From NCBI RefSeq assembly GCF_020539485.1, contig NZ_JACDXU010000001.1, positions 682,001 to 746,000 of the forward strand: 64,000 bases of DNA, in the 5' to 3' direction. The notes below the pieces were generated by a model, which ran no database searches, was not told the origin of the DNA, and saw nothing but the letters and a program-made list of their open reading frames with translations. Shown here one piece after another: positions 38,511 to 47,010 of this stretch (its first letter is position 1; each line of letters opens with the position of its first letter). This DNA is from Fulverythrobacter ferritrahens. GTDB lineage: Bacteria > Pseudomonadota > Alphaproteobacteria > Sphingomonadales > Sphingomonadaceae. The position numbers and the translations under genes were made by a program.

Positions 38511-40469
38511 ATGGCAACACTCGCAGCCGAAAAGCCGGTCGCCACCGCTCCCGCTCCTGAAGCGGTCGTGGTGCGTTTCGCGGGCGACAGCGGCGACGGC
38601 ATGCAGCTCACCGGCGGGCAGTTCACCCTGTCCACTGCGCTGGCGGGCAACGATCTGGCCACTTTCCCGGACTTTCCGGCGGAAATCCGCGCACCGCAAG
38701 GCACGCTGTTCGGCGTTTCGGCCTTCCAGATCAATTTCGGCTCGACCGAGATCGATACGGCCGGTGACGCGCCGGACGTGCTGATCGCCATGAACCCGGC
38801 GGCGCTGAAGGTGAACCTTGCCGCGCTGAAGCCGGGCGGGCTGATCATTGCCGATACGGGCGAGTTCTCGAAGCGCAATCTCGACAAGGCGAAGTACGAC
38901 AGCAATCCGCTGGAAGACGGTTCGCTGGCCAAGTGGGATGTGCTGGCCTTCGACATTTCCGCGCTGACCATGGAATCCGTGAAGCCCTTCGGCCTCGGCA
39001 ACAAGGAAGCGCTGCGCTGCAAGAACATGTGGACGCTGGGCCTGGCCCTGTGGATGTTCGACCGTGACCGGCAGCCGCTGATCGACTGGCTGAAGGCCAA
39101 GTTCGCCAAGGCGCCGACCATTGCCGACGCGAACATCGCCGCGCTCAACGCCGGCCATGCCTATGGTGAAACGGCGGAACTGGCCGGGCCGCTCAAGAAG
39201 CTCCACCTCGAAGCCTATCCGCAGCCAGCGGGCCTTTATCGGACCATCACCGGCGCCGAAGCGGTTTCGCTCGGCCTCGTGGCGGGTGCGCAGCTTGCCA
39301 ATCTGCCGATGTTCTTCGGCGGCTATCCGATCACGCCGGCTTCGGCGATCCTGCACCATCTGGCGCGGCTCAAGGAATTCGGCGTCACCACCTTCCAGGC
39401 GGAAGACGAGATTGCCGCGATCTGCTCGGCCATCGGCGCTTCCTATGCGGGCCAGCTGGGCGTAACCAGCTCGTCGGGCCCCGGCATCGCGCTGAAGGGC
39501 GAGGCGATGGGCCTTGCGATCATGACCGAGCTGCCGCTCGTCATCGTCAATTCGCAGCGCGGCGGGCCTTCCACCGGCCTGCCGACCAAGACGGAGCAGA
39601 GCGATCTCTATCAGGCGGTCTATGGCCGCAATGGCGATGCGCCGATGCCCGTCATCGCTGCCCGCTCGCCCGCTGACGCTTTCGATTGCGCGATCGAGGC
39701 CTGCCGCATCGCGGTTCAGTACATGACCCCGGTGATGCTGCTGACCGACGGCTATATCGCCAATGCGGCTGAGCCGTGGAAGGTGCCCGATCCGGCCAGC
39801 TACGAGCCGTTCCCGGTGACTTTCCTGACCGGGAAGAACGCCACTGACGAGGACGGCAATGAAAAGCTGCTGCCCTTCGCGCGTGACGAGAAGGGCGCCC
39901 GCCCGTGGATCAAGCCCGGCACGCCCGGCCTGATGCACCGCATCGGCGGCATCGAGAAGAACCCCGGCACTGGCAATATCGATTATTCGCCTGCCAGCCA
40001 CCAGCTGATGACCGACGCCCGCAAGGCGAAGGTGGACGGCGTGGCGCAGGGCGTTCCGCCGCAGGACGTGACGCTGGGCAATACTACCGGCAAGCTGGCC
40101 GTGGTCGGCTGGGGCTCCACCTATGGCCCGATCCACCAGGCGGTGCGCCGTGCGCGGGCCAAGGGGCTGGATGTCAGCCAGATCCATGTCCGCCATGTCT
40201 GGCCGCTGCCCGCCAATCTGGGCGATCTGCTCAAGGGCTTCGACAATATCCTCGTGCCCGAAATGAACACCGGCCAGTTCAAGACCGTGCTGCGCGACCA
40301 GTTGCTGGTGGATGCCAGGCCGCTGACCAAGACGAGCGGCCAGCCCTTCCAGATCGCCGAGCTGGAAGAAGCCATCGCGGCCTATTTCGACGGCGTCCCC
40401 GACAATGAAGGCGGCGAGGTTGATGCCAATTCCCAGCAGCTGCCCAGCCCCGAAACGGTGAATCCATGA
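38511..40469 (+). CDS. korA: 2-oxoglutarate:ferredoxin oxidoreductase alpha subunit (fused gamma-alpha)
   Basis: 652 residues. The N-terminal third is the gamma domain (FAGDSGDGMQLTGGQF) and the rest the alpha domain (GGYPITPASAILHHLARL, TSSSGPGIALKGEAMGLA, NSQRGGPSTGLPTKTEQSDL). With KorB, it decarboxylates 2-oxoglutarate to succinyl-CoA and reduces ferredoxin. The ATG at 38511 follows GAAGGACAAG. It is a TPP enzyme that works without lipoamide, an alternative to the 2-oxoglutarate dehydrogenase complex. Substrate could also be another 2-oxoacid. Confidence 0.93.
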   Translation: MATLAAEKPVATAPAPEAVVVRFAGDSGDGMQLTGGQFTLSTALAGNDLATFPDFPAEIRAPQGTLFGVSAFQINFGSTEIDTAGDAPDVLIAMNPAALKVNLAALKPGGLIIADTGEFSKRNLDKAKYDSNPLEDGSLAKWDVLAFDISALTMESVKPFGLGNKEALRCKNMWTLGLALWMFDRDRQPLIDWLKAKFAKAPTIADANIAALNAGHAYGETAELAGPLKKLHLEAYPQPAGLYRTITGAEAVSLGLVAGAQLANLPMFFGGYPITPASAILHHLARLKEFGVTTFQAEDEIAAICSAIGASYAGQLGVTSSSGPGIALKGEAMGLAIMTELPLVIVNSQRGGPSTGLPTKTEQSDLYQAVYGRNGDAPMPVIAARSPADAFDCAIEACRIAVQYMTPVMLLTDGYIANAAEPWKVPDPASYEPFPVTFLTGKNATDEDGNEKLLPFARDEKGARPWIKPGTPGLMHRIGGIEKNPGTGNIDYSPASHQLMTDARKAKVDGVAQGVPPQDVTLGNTTGKLAVVGWGSTYGPIHQAVRRARAKGLDVSQIHVRHVWPLPANLGDLLKGFDNILVPEMNTGQFKTVLRDQLLVDARPLTKTSGQPFQIAELEEAIAAYFDGVPDNEGGEVDANSQQLPSPETVNP

Positions 40470-41500
40470 ACGACATGACCCCCATCACCACCACGCTCAA
40501 GGACTGGGAAACCGACCAGGAAGTGCGCTGGTGCCCGGGTTGCGGCGATTACGCGATCCTCAAGGCGGTGCAGCGCACCCTGCCGCAGCTGGGCGCTGAC
40601 CCGAAGAACACCGTGTTCGTTTCGGGCATCGGCTGCTCCAGCCGCTTCCCCTATTATGTGGAAAGCTATGGCTTCCACACGATCCACGGCCGCGCGCCTG
40701 CTTTTGCTACGGGCATCAAGCTGGCCAATCCGGAACTGGATGTGTGGATGGTCACGGGTGACGGCGATGGCCTGTCCATCGGCGGCAATCACCTGATGCA
40801 TGTGCTGCGCCGTAACGTGAATTTGCAGATCATGCTGTTCAACAACGAGATTTACGGCCTGACCAAGGGGCAATATTCGCCCACCAGCCGTGAAGGCACG
40901 CTGTCGCCTTCCACGCCGCTGGGTTCGGTGGACCGCCCGGCCAACCCCTGCGCCTTCGCGCTGGGCGTGGGCGCGCGCTTCGTGGCGCGCGGTTTCGACG
41001 TGTCGAAGAACCTGCCGGACGTGCTCAAAGCCGCCCATGCCCATCAGGGCGCGGCTTTCGTGGAAATCTTCCAGAACTGCATCGTCTACAACAAGGACGT
41101 GTTCAACGATTTCGCCGCCCCCAAGGGCGGGGAAGAACGCCAGCTGTGGTTGCAGGACGGCCAGCCGCTGCTGTTCGCCAATGGCACCAAGGGCATCAGC
41201 CTGAACCGCGACAAGTGCTGCCTTGAAGTGGTGGACGTGGTCGATGGCGATTGGGAAGCTGCCGGCGTTGCCCTGCACGATGTGAAGAACCGTGCGCTGG
41301 CCCACATGCTGGTGGAAATGCCCTTCGGCGCATTCCCGATGGCGCTGGGCGTGATCTATGACGATCCGCGCCCGACCTTCGAAAGCGCCGTGATCGCCCA
41401 GAACGCCAAGGCCAGCGAAGGCAAGGTCGCCGATCTCGCCAAGCTGCTTGCCAAGGGCCAGACCTGGACGGTCGAAGCCTCGGACGCCGACCACATCTGA
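40466..41500 (+). CDS. korB: 2-oxoglutarate:ferredoxin oxidoreductase beta subunit
   Basis: 344 residues. Thiamine pyrophosphate-binding subunit: WCPGCGDYAILKAV at the N-terminus (CxxC iron-sulfur ligands), GIGCSSRFPYYVESYGFHTIHGRA, GDGDGLSIGGNHLMHVLRRN (TPP-binding GDG), NNEIYGLTKGQ. Overlaps korA by four bases (ATGA), so the pair is cotranslated. Confidence 0.95.
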   Translation: MNDMTPITTTLKDWETDQEVRWCPGCGDYAILKAVQRTLPQLGADPKNTVFVSGIGCSSRFPYYVESYGFHTIHGRAPAFATGIKLANPELDVWMVTGDGDGLSIGGNHLMHVLRRNVNLQIMLFNNEIYGLTKGQYSPTSREGTLSPSTPLGSVDRPANPCAFALGVGARFVARGFDVSKNLPDVLKAAHAHQGAAFVEIFQNCIVYNKDVFNDFAAPKGGEERQLWLQDGQPLLFANGTKGISLNRDKCCLEVVDVVDGDWEAAGVALHDVKNRALAHMLVEMPFGAFPMALGVIYDDPRPTFESAVIAQNAKASEGKVADLAKLLAKGQTWTVEASDADHI

Positions 41501-41522
41501 CGGGATATAGCGGGCGGCCCTC

Positions 41523-42266
41523 CTATTTGGAGGAGGGCTGCTCGATCCCGTGCCATTCCTGCATCCGGCTGGCCACCAGCCCCATCAGCAGCGCCCATGC
41601 GCCGCCAATGCTCCACCCGGCCAGAACGTCGCTCGGCCAGTGGACGCCCAGATAGATGCGCGAAAAGCCGATAATCAGCGTCAGGCCCACTGCGCAGAGC
41701 AGGATGAACAGCCGCGTCGAGTGCTCGCGATAATTGCGCGAGACGATGGCGCCCAGCGTCAGGAACACGATTGCGCTGTTCATCGCGTGCCCGCTGGGGA
41801 AGCTGAGCGAACTGACCTCCGCCAGATGATGCACGACGTCCGGCCGGGGCCGGGCGAACAGATGCTTTAATCCGCTTCCCGCCAGTGCACCGCTCGCTGT
41901 GGCGGCAACCAGCAGACCGGCCATGCGCCAGCGATGGCGGAGCAGCAGCAGGGCCGTGGCGAGGATCACTGCCAGCGTCAGCACGGTCACACCGCCCAGC
42001 GCCGTCAGGTCCAGCATGGCATTGTTGAACCATTTGGGGCCGAGCGGCACCGCGTAATCCGGCCCGGCCCGCAGTGCCGTGATGATCGCGCGATCGAAGC
42101 CGAGCGGTTCCTTCTCCGAAACCTCATGCGCCAGCAACGCGAAGCTTGCGAGCAGCATGGCCGCCATGGTGAAGATCGGCATGGCGTTCAGGTGAAGGTG
42201 ATTGTCGCGGGGCTGGGCGGAGCTGTTCAAGGTGAGGTCCTGTTGGCCGAAGGATAGGCATCTCAT
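41523..42266 (-). CDS. PAP2 family phosphatase
   Basis: Up to 247 residues with about six membrane helices. The acid phosphatase motifs are complete: KHLFARPRPD (KX6RP), SLSFPSGHAMNS (PSGH) and SRIYLGVHWPSDVLAGW (SRX5HX3D). Such enzymes dephosphorylate phosphatidic acid, undecaprenyl pyrophosphate or related lipids on the outer face of the inner membrane. Start is uncertain: ATG at 42266, TTG at 42230 with AGGA in good position, or ATG at 42182 next to the first helix. It is convergent with korB; a GCCCTCC/GGAGGGC hairpin sits at 41517-41538 over its end. Confidence 0.88.
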   Translation of the reverse strand: MRCLSFGQQDLTLNSSAQPRDNHLHLNAMPIFTMAAMLLASFALLAHEVSEKEPLGFDRAIITALRAGPDYAVPLGPKWFNNAMLDLTALGGVTVLTLAVILATALLLLRHRWRMAGLLVAATASGALAGSGLKHLFARPRPDVVHHLAEVSSLSFPSGHAMNSAIVFLTLGAIVSRNYREHSTRLFILLCAVGLTLIIGFSRIYLGVHWPSDVLAGWSIGGAWALLMGLVASRMQEWHGIEQPSSK

Positions 42267-42268
42267 AT

Positions 42269-42380
42269 CGTCATCCTGAACTTGTTTCAGGATCCATTTT
42301 TCCGGATCGCCTTGCAGCCCGTGGAGACGGATGGATGCTGGACGCGAAGCTGTGCTTGCACAAACGAGTTCAGCATGACG
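42269..42380. repeat. Inverted repeat with CGTCATCCTGAACTTG edge
   Basis: The left edge CGTCATCCTGAACTTGTTTCAGGATCC (42269-42295) has a matching but diverged right edge ending GTTCAGCATGACG (42368-42380). Same class of dispersed repeat as 30590-30663. The remaining bases up to 42635 hold no gene that I can support. Confidence 0.6.
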
Positions 42381-42635
42381 ATGCAGGTAACGGGCAGAGT
42401 GCTGCGAACCAACTCAAGCCGCCTGCCCGAAGAAACACTTTCCTACTCTCCTCCTCGCTGCTTTGATGCCTCGGAACGGGCCGGCGCCTGTGATTGTCGG
42501 GGAGAAGCGAGTGAACGAAAAGTCACACAGGGCGTTTCATGTTCATCCTGCAAGGCAATGGTATAAAACGATAATCCTTCGAAAAGTCGCGTAGTTTCAC
42601 TACTCGTTCCGTGTCACTTTCGCCGGGGCATCTGC

Positions 42636-43562
42636 ATGGACAATCTGACACACAGCCTGGTCGGCGCGCTGCTGGGGCAGGCGGGTCTGAAGCGGAAGAC
42701 CGGGCTGGCCATGCCGGCGCTGATCATCGGCGCGAACATTCCCGACATCGATGCGACCTGCACGATCTATGGCATCGAAAGCCTGGCCATGCGGCGCGGG
42801 CTGACGCACGGCCCCATCGCCTGGGTGCTGCTGCCCTTGATCCTTGCCGGACTTCTCTGGTGGTACGATCGCTGGCAGGCGAAGCGCGGTAAGAGGCCGG
42901 AACAGCGGCTGCCCGTGCATTTCGGCTGGCTCTATGCGCTCAGCCTGATTGGCTGCCTTACTCATCCGGCAATGGACTGGCTGAACAATTACGGCATCCG
43001 CCTGTTGGAGCCGTTCAGCCATCGCTGGTTCTATGGCGATGCGATCTTCATCATCGATCTTTGGCTATGGCTGGGCATGGGGTTTGCCGTGATGCTCTCG
43101 CTGCGGCGGGAGAAGAGGGGCGGGGAGTGGCGCAAACCGGCCCAAGTCGCGCTGGCCATGGTGCTGGCTTATATCGGCGGCAATATCGCCTTCAGTCGTT
43201 TCGCTGCCGAACAGGCGCGGACGCACGAGCCCTATCCGGCGGTTGCCTATGTCACGCCAGTGCCACTGGCCTTCTGGCAGCGGGATGTACTGGCGCAAGG
43301 TGGGGATGGCCGATGGTTTCGCCGGAGATACCCCAATGGACAGGTCGAATGGCTGGAGCCGGTCGATAAGTGCCGTTGGCCTGATGTGGAGCGCCTGAGC
43401 ATGAACCGACCCGATCTTGCCGCATTCCTCTTCTGGTCGCGCATGCCGTTCGTCACACGAGCAGCCGACGGGAAGGGGATTCGCTTCAACGATGCGCGTT
43501 TTGCCGGAGGGTTCACGCGCGGCAATTTCTCAGTGGATGTGCCGGAAGTCGCCTGCAAGTGA
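42636..43562 (+). CDS. Membrane-bound metal-dependent hydrolase, DUF457/YdjM-like
   Basis: 308 residues with about four membrane segments. DNLTHSLVGALLGQAGL, GANIPDID, RRGLTHGPIAWVLLP and THPAMDWLNNYGIRLLEPFSHRWFYGD carry the His/Asp motifs of the DUF457 (YbcI/YdjM) family. These resemble the phospholipase C-like metal site, but the function in the family is little known. The C-terminal third is a soluble domain, periplasmic or cytoplasmic. It overlaps the photolyase gene by four bases (GTGA). Confidence 0.85.
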   Translation: MDNLTHSLVGALLGQAGLKRKTGLAMPALIIGANIPDIDATCTIYGIESLAMRRGLTHGPIAWVLLPLILAGLLWWYDRWQAKRGKRPEQRLPVHFGWLYALSLIGCLTHPAMDWLNNYGIRLLEPFSHRWFYGDAIFIIDLWLWLGMGFAVMLSLRREKRGGEWRKPAQVALAMVLAYIGGNIAFSRFAAEQARTHEPYPAVAYVTPVPLAFWQRDVLAQGGDGRWFRRRYPNGQVEWLEPVDKCRWPDVERLSMNRPDLAAFLFWSRMPFVTRAADGKGIRFNDARFAGGFTRGNFSVDVPEVACK

Positions 43563-44959
43563 CCGCCCCTCGAATCGTCTGGTTGCGCCGCGATCTGCGC
43601 CTTGCAGATCAGCCCGCGTTTCGCGCCGCCGCTGCCGCCGGGCCGGTGATTCCCGTCTATGTGCTGGATGACGAGACGCCCAGGCATCGCAAGATGGGCG
43701 GGGCGAGTCGCTGGTGGCTCCATCACAGTCTCGCCGCTCTGGCCCGTGATCTGGAGGCGCGCGGATCGCGGCTGATCCTGCGGCGTGGCCGGTCGGACGA
43801 AGTGCTGGCGGCACTGGCGGCGGAAACCGGGGCGGCGGCGGTTCACGCCCTGCGCCATGTCGAGCCATGGTGGCGCAATGCGGACCGAGCGCTTGCCGAG
43901 GCTTTGCCCGAAGGCGTCGCGTTCGAGCGGCATGACGGCCTCTATCTGATGCCGCCGGGCAGTGTGACGAGCGGGCAGGGCGGGCAATATCGCATTTTCA
44001 CGCCGTTCTATCGTGCCTTGCTGTTGCACATGCCCCCGCCGGTGCCGCTGCCCGCGCCGGAACTGGCAGCCCCAGCCCAGTGGCCTGCTTCGGAGCAGCT
44101 GGAGGATTGGGCGCTGCTGCCGACTCGCCCCGATTGGGCTGGCGGCTTTCGCGAAGCGTGGCACTGCGGCGAAGCGGCGGCCCATGCGCAACTGGAAGAC
44201 TTCGCCGGGCGAGTCGCCGCCTATGATGAGGCGCGCAACCTGCCTTCCATCGATGGGTCGAGCAGGCTTTCACCCTATCTCCATTTCGGGGAGATTTCGC
44301 CCGCGCAGGTGTGGCATCGGCTGGCGACGGAGGGCGGGGGCGGTTCCGCCAGTTTCCTGCGCGAAGTAGTGTGGCGCGATTATGCCGCCACGATCCTGCG
44401 CCAGTTTCCGGACTATCCCGAGCGCCCTTACAAACCTGAGTTTGAGCAATTCGCGTGGCGCGATCCGCTCAGCGATTTGCAAGCGGCGGAGGATATGGCT
44501 GCATGGCAGCAGGGCCGGACCGGCTATCCCATCGTCGATGCGGGGATGCGGCAGCTCTGGGTCACGGGCTGGATGCGCAACCGGGTGCGGATGATCGCGG
44601 CCAGTTTCCTGATCAAGCATCTGCTGATCGACTGGCGCCATGGCGAACGCTGGTTCTGGGACACGCTGGTGGATGCCGATTACGGCAATAATGGCGTGAA
44701 CTGGCAGTGGTCGGCCGGGTGCGGTGCCGATGCGAACATGTTCGGGCGAATCATGGCACCGCTCACCCAGAGCGAGAAATTCGATTGCGCGGCCTATATC
44801 CGCCAATGGGTGCCCGAGCTTTCCGGGTTGGACGCCCCCTATATCCACGATCCCGATTCCTACGGGATGCGCCCAAGCGATTATCCGCGAAAACGCATAG
44901 GTCATCGCGAGGGAAGGGAACGCGCGCTGGCGGCCTGGGAAGCGCTTCGAAGCGGATAG
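43559..44959 (+). CDS. phr: Deoxyribodipyrimidine photolyase
   Basis: 466 residues. FAD-dependent repair of UV dimers. The antenna-binding N-terminal domain starts IVWLRRDLRLADQPAF. The FAD domain shows SRLSPYLHFGEISPAQVWH, LREVVWRDYAATIL, TGYPIVDAGMRQLWVTGWMRNRVRMI and WQWSAGCGADANMFGRIMAP. This is the class I CPD photolyase pattern. Start is GTG at 43559, overlapping the upstream stop. Confidence 0.95.
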   Translation: MTAPRIVWLRRDLRLADQPAFRAAAAAGPVIPVYVLDDETPRHRKMGGASRWWLHHSLAALARDLEARGSRLILRRGRSDEVLAALAAETGAAAVHALRHVEPWWRNADRALAEALPEGVAFERHDGLYLMPPGSVTSGQGGQYRIFTPFYRALLLHMPPPVPLPAPELAAPAQWPASEQLEDWALLPTRPDWAGGFREAWHCGEAAAHAQLEDFAGRVAAYDEARNLPSIDGSSRLSPYLHFGEISPAQVWHRLATEGGGGSASFLREVVWRDYAATILRQFPDYPERPYKPEFEQFAWRDPLSDLQAAEDMAAWQQGRTGYPIVDAGMRQLWVTGWMRNRVRMIAASFLIKHLLIDWRHGERWFWDTLVDADYGNNGVNWQWSAGCGADANMFGRIMAPLTQSEKFDCAAYIRQWVPELSGLDAPYIHDPDSYGMRPSDYPRKRIGHREGRERALAAWEALRSG

Positions 44960-45003
44960 GCTGGCGGCTTGCCCAATCGCGACTCGGGAGTCATACTCGC
45001 ATC

Positions 45004-46254
45004 ATGTCTGTGGAGGGGATCAGACGCGGCGACATGCTGTTGGAAGGCAGCCACCGGGTTCGTACCGGCCCGTCTCTCCTTGCGCGCCTTTTTGCGGGCG
45101 GCGGCCACAAGCTGCTCGACGAAGTGGATGCCGGGCTGGAAACCGGCATTCTGCTCGTCCACCTCCCCGGCGGCGGAACGCGGCGGCTGGGCGGAAGGGC
45201 CTCGGGATTCGAGGCGGAACTGATCCTGCATGACTGGCGCGCCCTGGTGCGAGTCGCCACGGGTGGTTCGGTGGGATTCTATCAGGGCTGGGATGCCGGC
45301 GAATGGTCCAGCCCCGATGAGGTCGCGCTTTTCGCACTGGTAATGGCCAATGGAGAGGCGCTGGGTGACACGGGCCGCGCCAAGGGCCCATGGCGAATCG
45401 CCGGGCGGCTGCTCCACTGGCTCAATCGCAACACGCGCAAACGGGCGGAAAAGAACATCCACGCCCATTATGATCTGGGCAATGATTTCTACGGCGCCTG
45501 GCTCGATCCCACGATGAGCTATTCCAGCGGCTATCGTTACGATGCGGCACAGGGTGTGGCGGGGCTCGAACCTTCGCAACATGCCAAGTGGGAAAGGCTG
45601 GCGCAGCGACTCGGCAATCCGGAAAACCTGCTGGAAATCGGCTGCGGCTGGGGCGCGCTGAGCAATTATTTTGCCTCCCGCGGCAGCAAGGTGACCGGCA
45701 TCAGCCTGTCCGACGAACAGTTGGGCTGGGCGCGGGAGCGGCAGGATAGCGGCATAGATTTCCGCCATCAGGATTACCGGGACGTTGCCGGCCAGTTTGA
45801 CGGGATCGTCAGCGTGGAAATGGTCGAGGCGGTGGGCCGCGAATATTGGCCGTCCTTCTTCGATTGCCTTGCGCGCAACCTGCGCCCCGGTGGGCGCGCG
45901 GCAATCCAGTTCATCGCCATGCAGGAGGAGCTGTTTGACGGCTATGCCCACAATGCCGATTTCATTCAGGCCTATGTCTTTCCCGGCGGTTTGCTGATCC
46001 GCACCGGCGAGTTCCAGCGCCTCGCGGCGGAACGCGGCCTTTCCTGGGAAGATCAGGAAGATTTCGGGCTGGATTATGCCGAAACGCTCAAGGCCTGGCG
46101 TTTCAATTTCGACCGCGCCGTGGAAGAGGGGCGCCTGCCGCGCGGCTTTGACGAAAGCTTCTGCCGTCTATGGCGCTTCTATCTGATGTATTGCGAAGGG
46201 GGATTCCGGGGCGGCGGGATCACCGTCAGCCAGGCAACGCTGGTGAAACGCTGA
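45004..46254 (+). CDS. cfa: Cyclopropane-fatty-acyl-phospholipid synthase family methyltransferase
   Basis: 416 residues. SAM-dependent methyltransferase that adds a methylene group across double bonds of membrane lipid acyl chains, or a related reaction. KNIHAHYDLGNDFYGAWLDPTMSYSSGYR precedes the SAM motif LLEIGCGWGALSNYFAS. QYI and the VSVEMVEAVGREYWPSFF segment follow. Start at 45004 is weakly supported: the nearest purine run GGGAG is about 12 bases upstream. It follows phr with a 44-bp gap. Confidence 0.9.
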   Translation: MSVEGIRRGDMLLEGSHRVRTGPSLLARLFAGGGHKLLDEVDAGLETGILLVHLPGGGTRRLGGRASGFEAELILHDWRALVRVATGGSVGFYQGWDAGEWSSPDEVALFALVMANGEALGDTGRAKGPWRIAGRLLHWLNRNTRKRAEKNIHAHYDLGNDFYGAWLDPTMSYSSGYRYDAAQGVAGLEPSQHAKWERLAQRLGNPENLLEIGCGWGALSNYFASRGSKVTGISLSDEQLGWARERQDSGIDFRHQDYRDVAGQFDGIVSVEMVEAVGREYWPSFFDCLARNLRPGGRAAIQFIAMQEELFDGYAHNADFIQAYVFPGGLLIRTGEFQRLAAERGLSWEDQEDFGLDYAETLKAWRFNFDRAVEEGRLPRGFDESFCRLWRFYLMYCEGGFRGGGITVSQATLVKR

Positions 46255-46281
46255 TCCGCTACCTCTGAGATCGCGAAGTTC

Positions 46282-47010
46282 TTATGCCGCTTCCACGCGC
46301 TCGCGATGGCCGGTGGTGAAATCTTCCTGCACCAGTGCCAAGATCCGGTCAGCCACTACTTCGGGTGCCTTCACCGTCTGCGGGTCTTCGCCGGGATAGG
46401 CGCGGGCGCGCATCGCGGTGCGAGTCGCGCCGGGATCGAGAATCGCAACGCGGATTTCGGAAATGCGCGCCACTTCCTGCGCATAGCATTCCAGCAGCGC
46501 CTCGAACGCGGCCTTGGTGGCGGCATAGGCGCCCCAATAGGCGCGGGGCGCGGTGGCAAGGCTGCTGGTAAGCCCGATAATCCGGGCATTCCGGCTGCGC
46601 TTCAACATCGGGTCGAACGCGGCGACCAGCGCCTGCGTTGCCAGCACATTGGTGGTGATGGCCTGGTTGAAATAGCGCGGCTCGATCTGTGTTACCGGGC
46701 CAAGCTGCGGCAGGTAGGCGGCAGACAGGACCATGATGTCCAGCGCATCCCAGCGATTGGCGATGGCGGTGGCAAGGCGCGCAATGGCGTCAGGTTCGCC
46801 CAGATCCATCGGCGCGATGGTGGCGTGGCCGCCAGCATGGTGGATCTGCTCTTCGACTTCCTCAAGCAGCTTTGCGTTGCGGCCCGTGATGATCACATGC
46901 GCGCCTGCGGCGGCCAATGCCAGCGCAGTTGCCGCGCCGATGCCCTGGCTTGCGCCCGTGACGAGCGCGAGCTGGCCTTCCAGCACCTTGCTGCCTTCGG
47001 AACCGGACAT
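46282..47010 (-). CDS. SDR family oxidoreductase
   Basis: 242 residues. TGASQGIGAATALALAAAGAHVIITGRN, MVLSAAYL in place of NNAG, SSLATAPRAYWGAYAATKAAFEALL with the YAATK catalytic pair, and an RVAILDPGATRTAM tail. The ATG at 47010 overlaps the purF stop by one base. Substrate unknown. It is the downstream partner of purF on this strand. Confidence 0.9.
   Translation of the reverse strand: MSGSEGSKVLEGQLALVTGASQGIGAATALALAAAGAHVIITGRNAKLLEEVEEQIHHAGGHATIAPMDLGEPDAIARLATAIANRWDALDIMVLSAAYLPQLGPVTQIEPRYFNQAITTNVLATQALVAAFDPMLKRSRNARIIGLTSSLATAPRAYWGAYAATKAAFEALLECYAQEVARISEIRVAILDPGATRTAMRARAYPGEDPQTVKAPEVVADRILALVQEDFTTGHRERVEAA

Noticed and set aside
41517..41538. GCCCTCC/GGAGGGC hairpin as korAB terminator
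   Set aside because: The stem is only seven bases, has no T run and overlaps the end of the convergent PAP2 gene; kept only as a remark.
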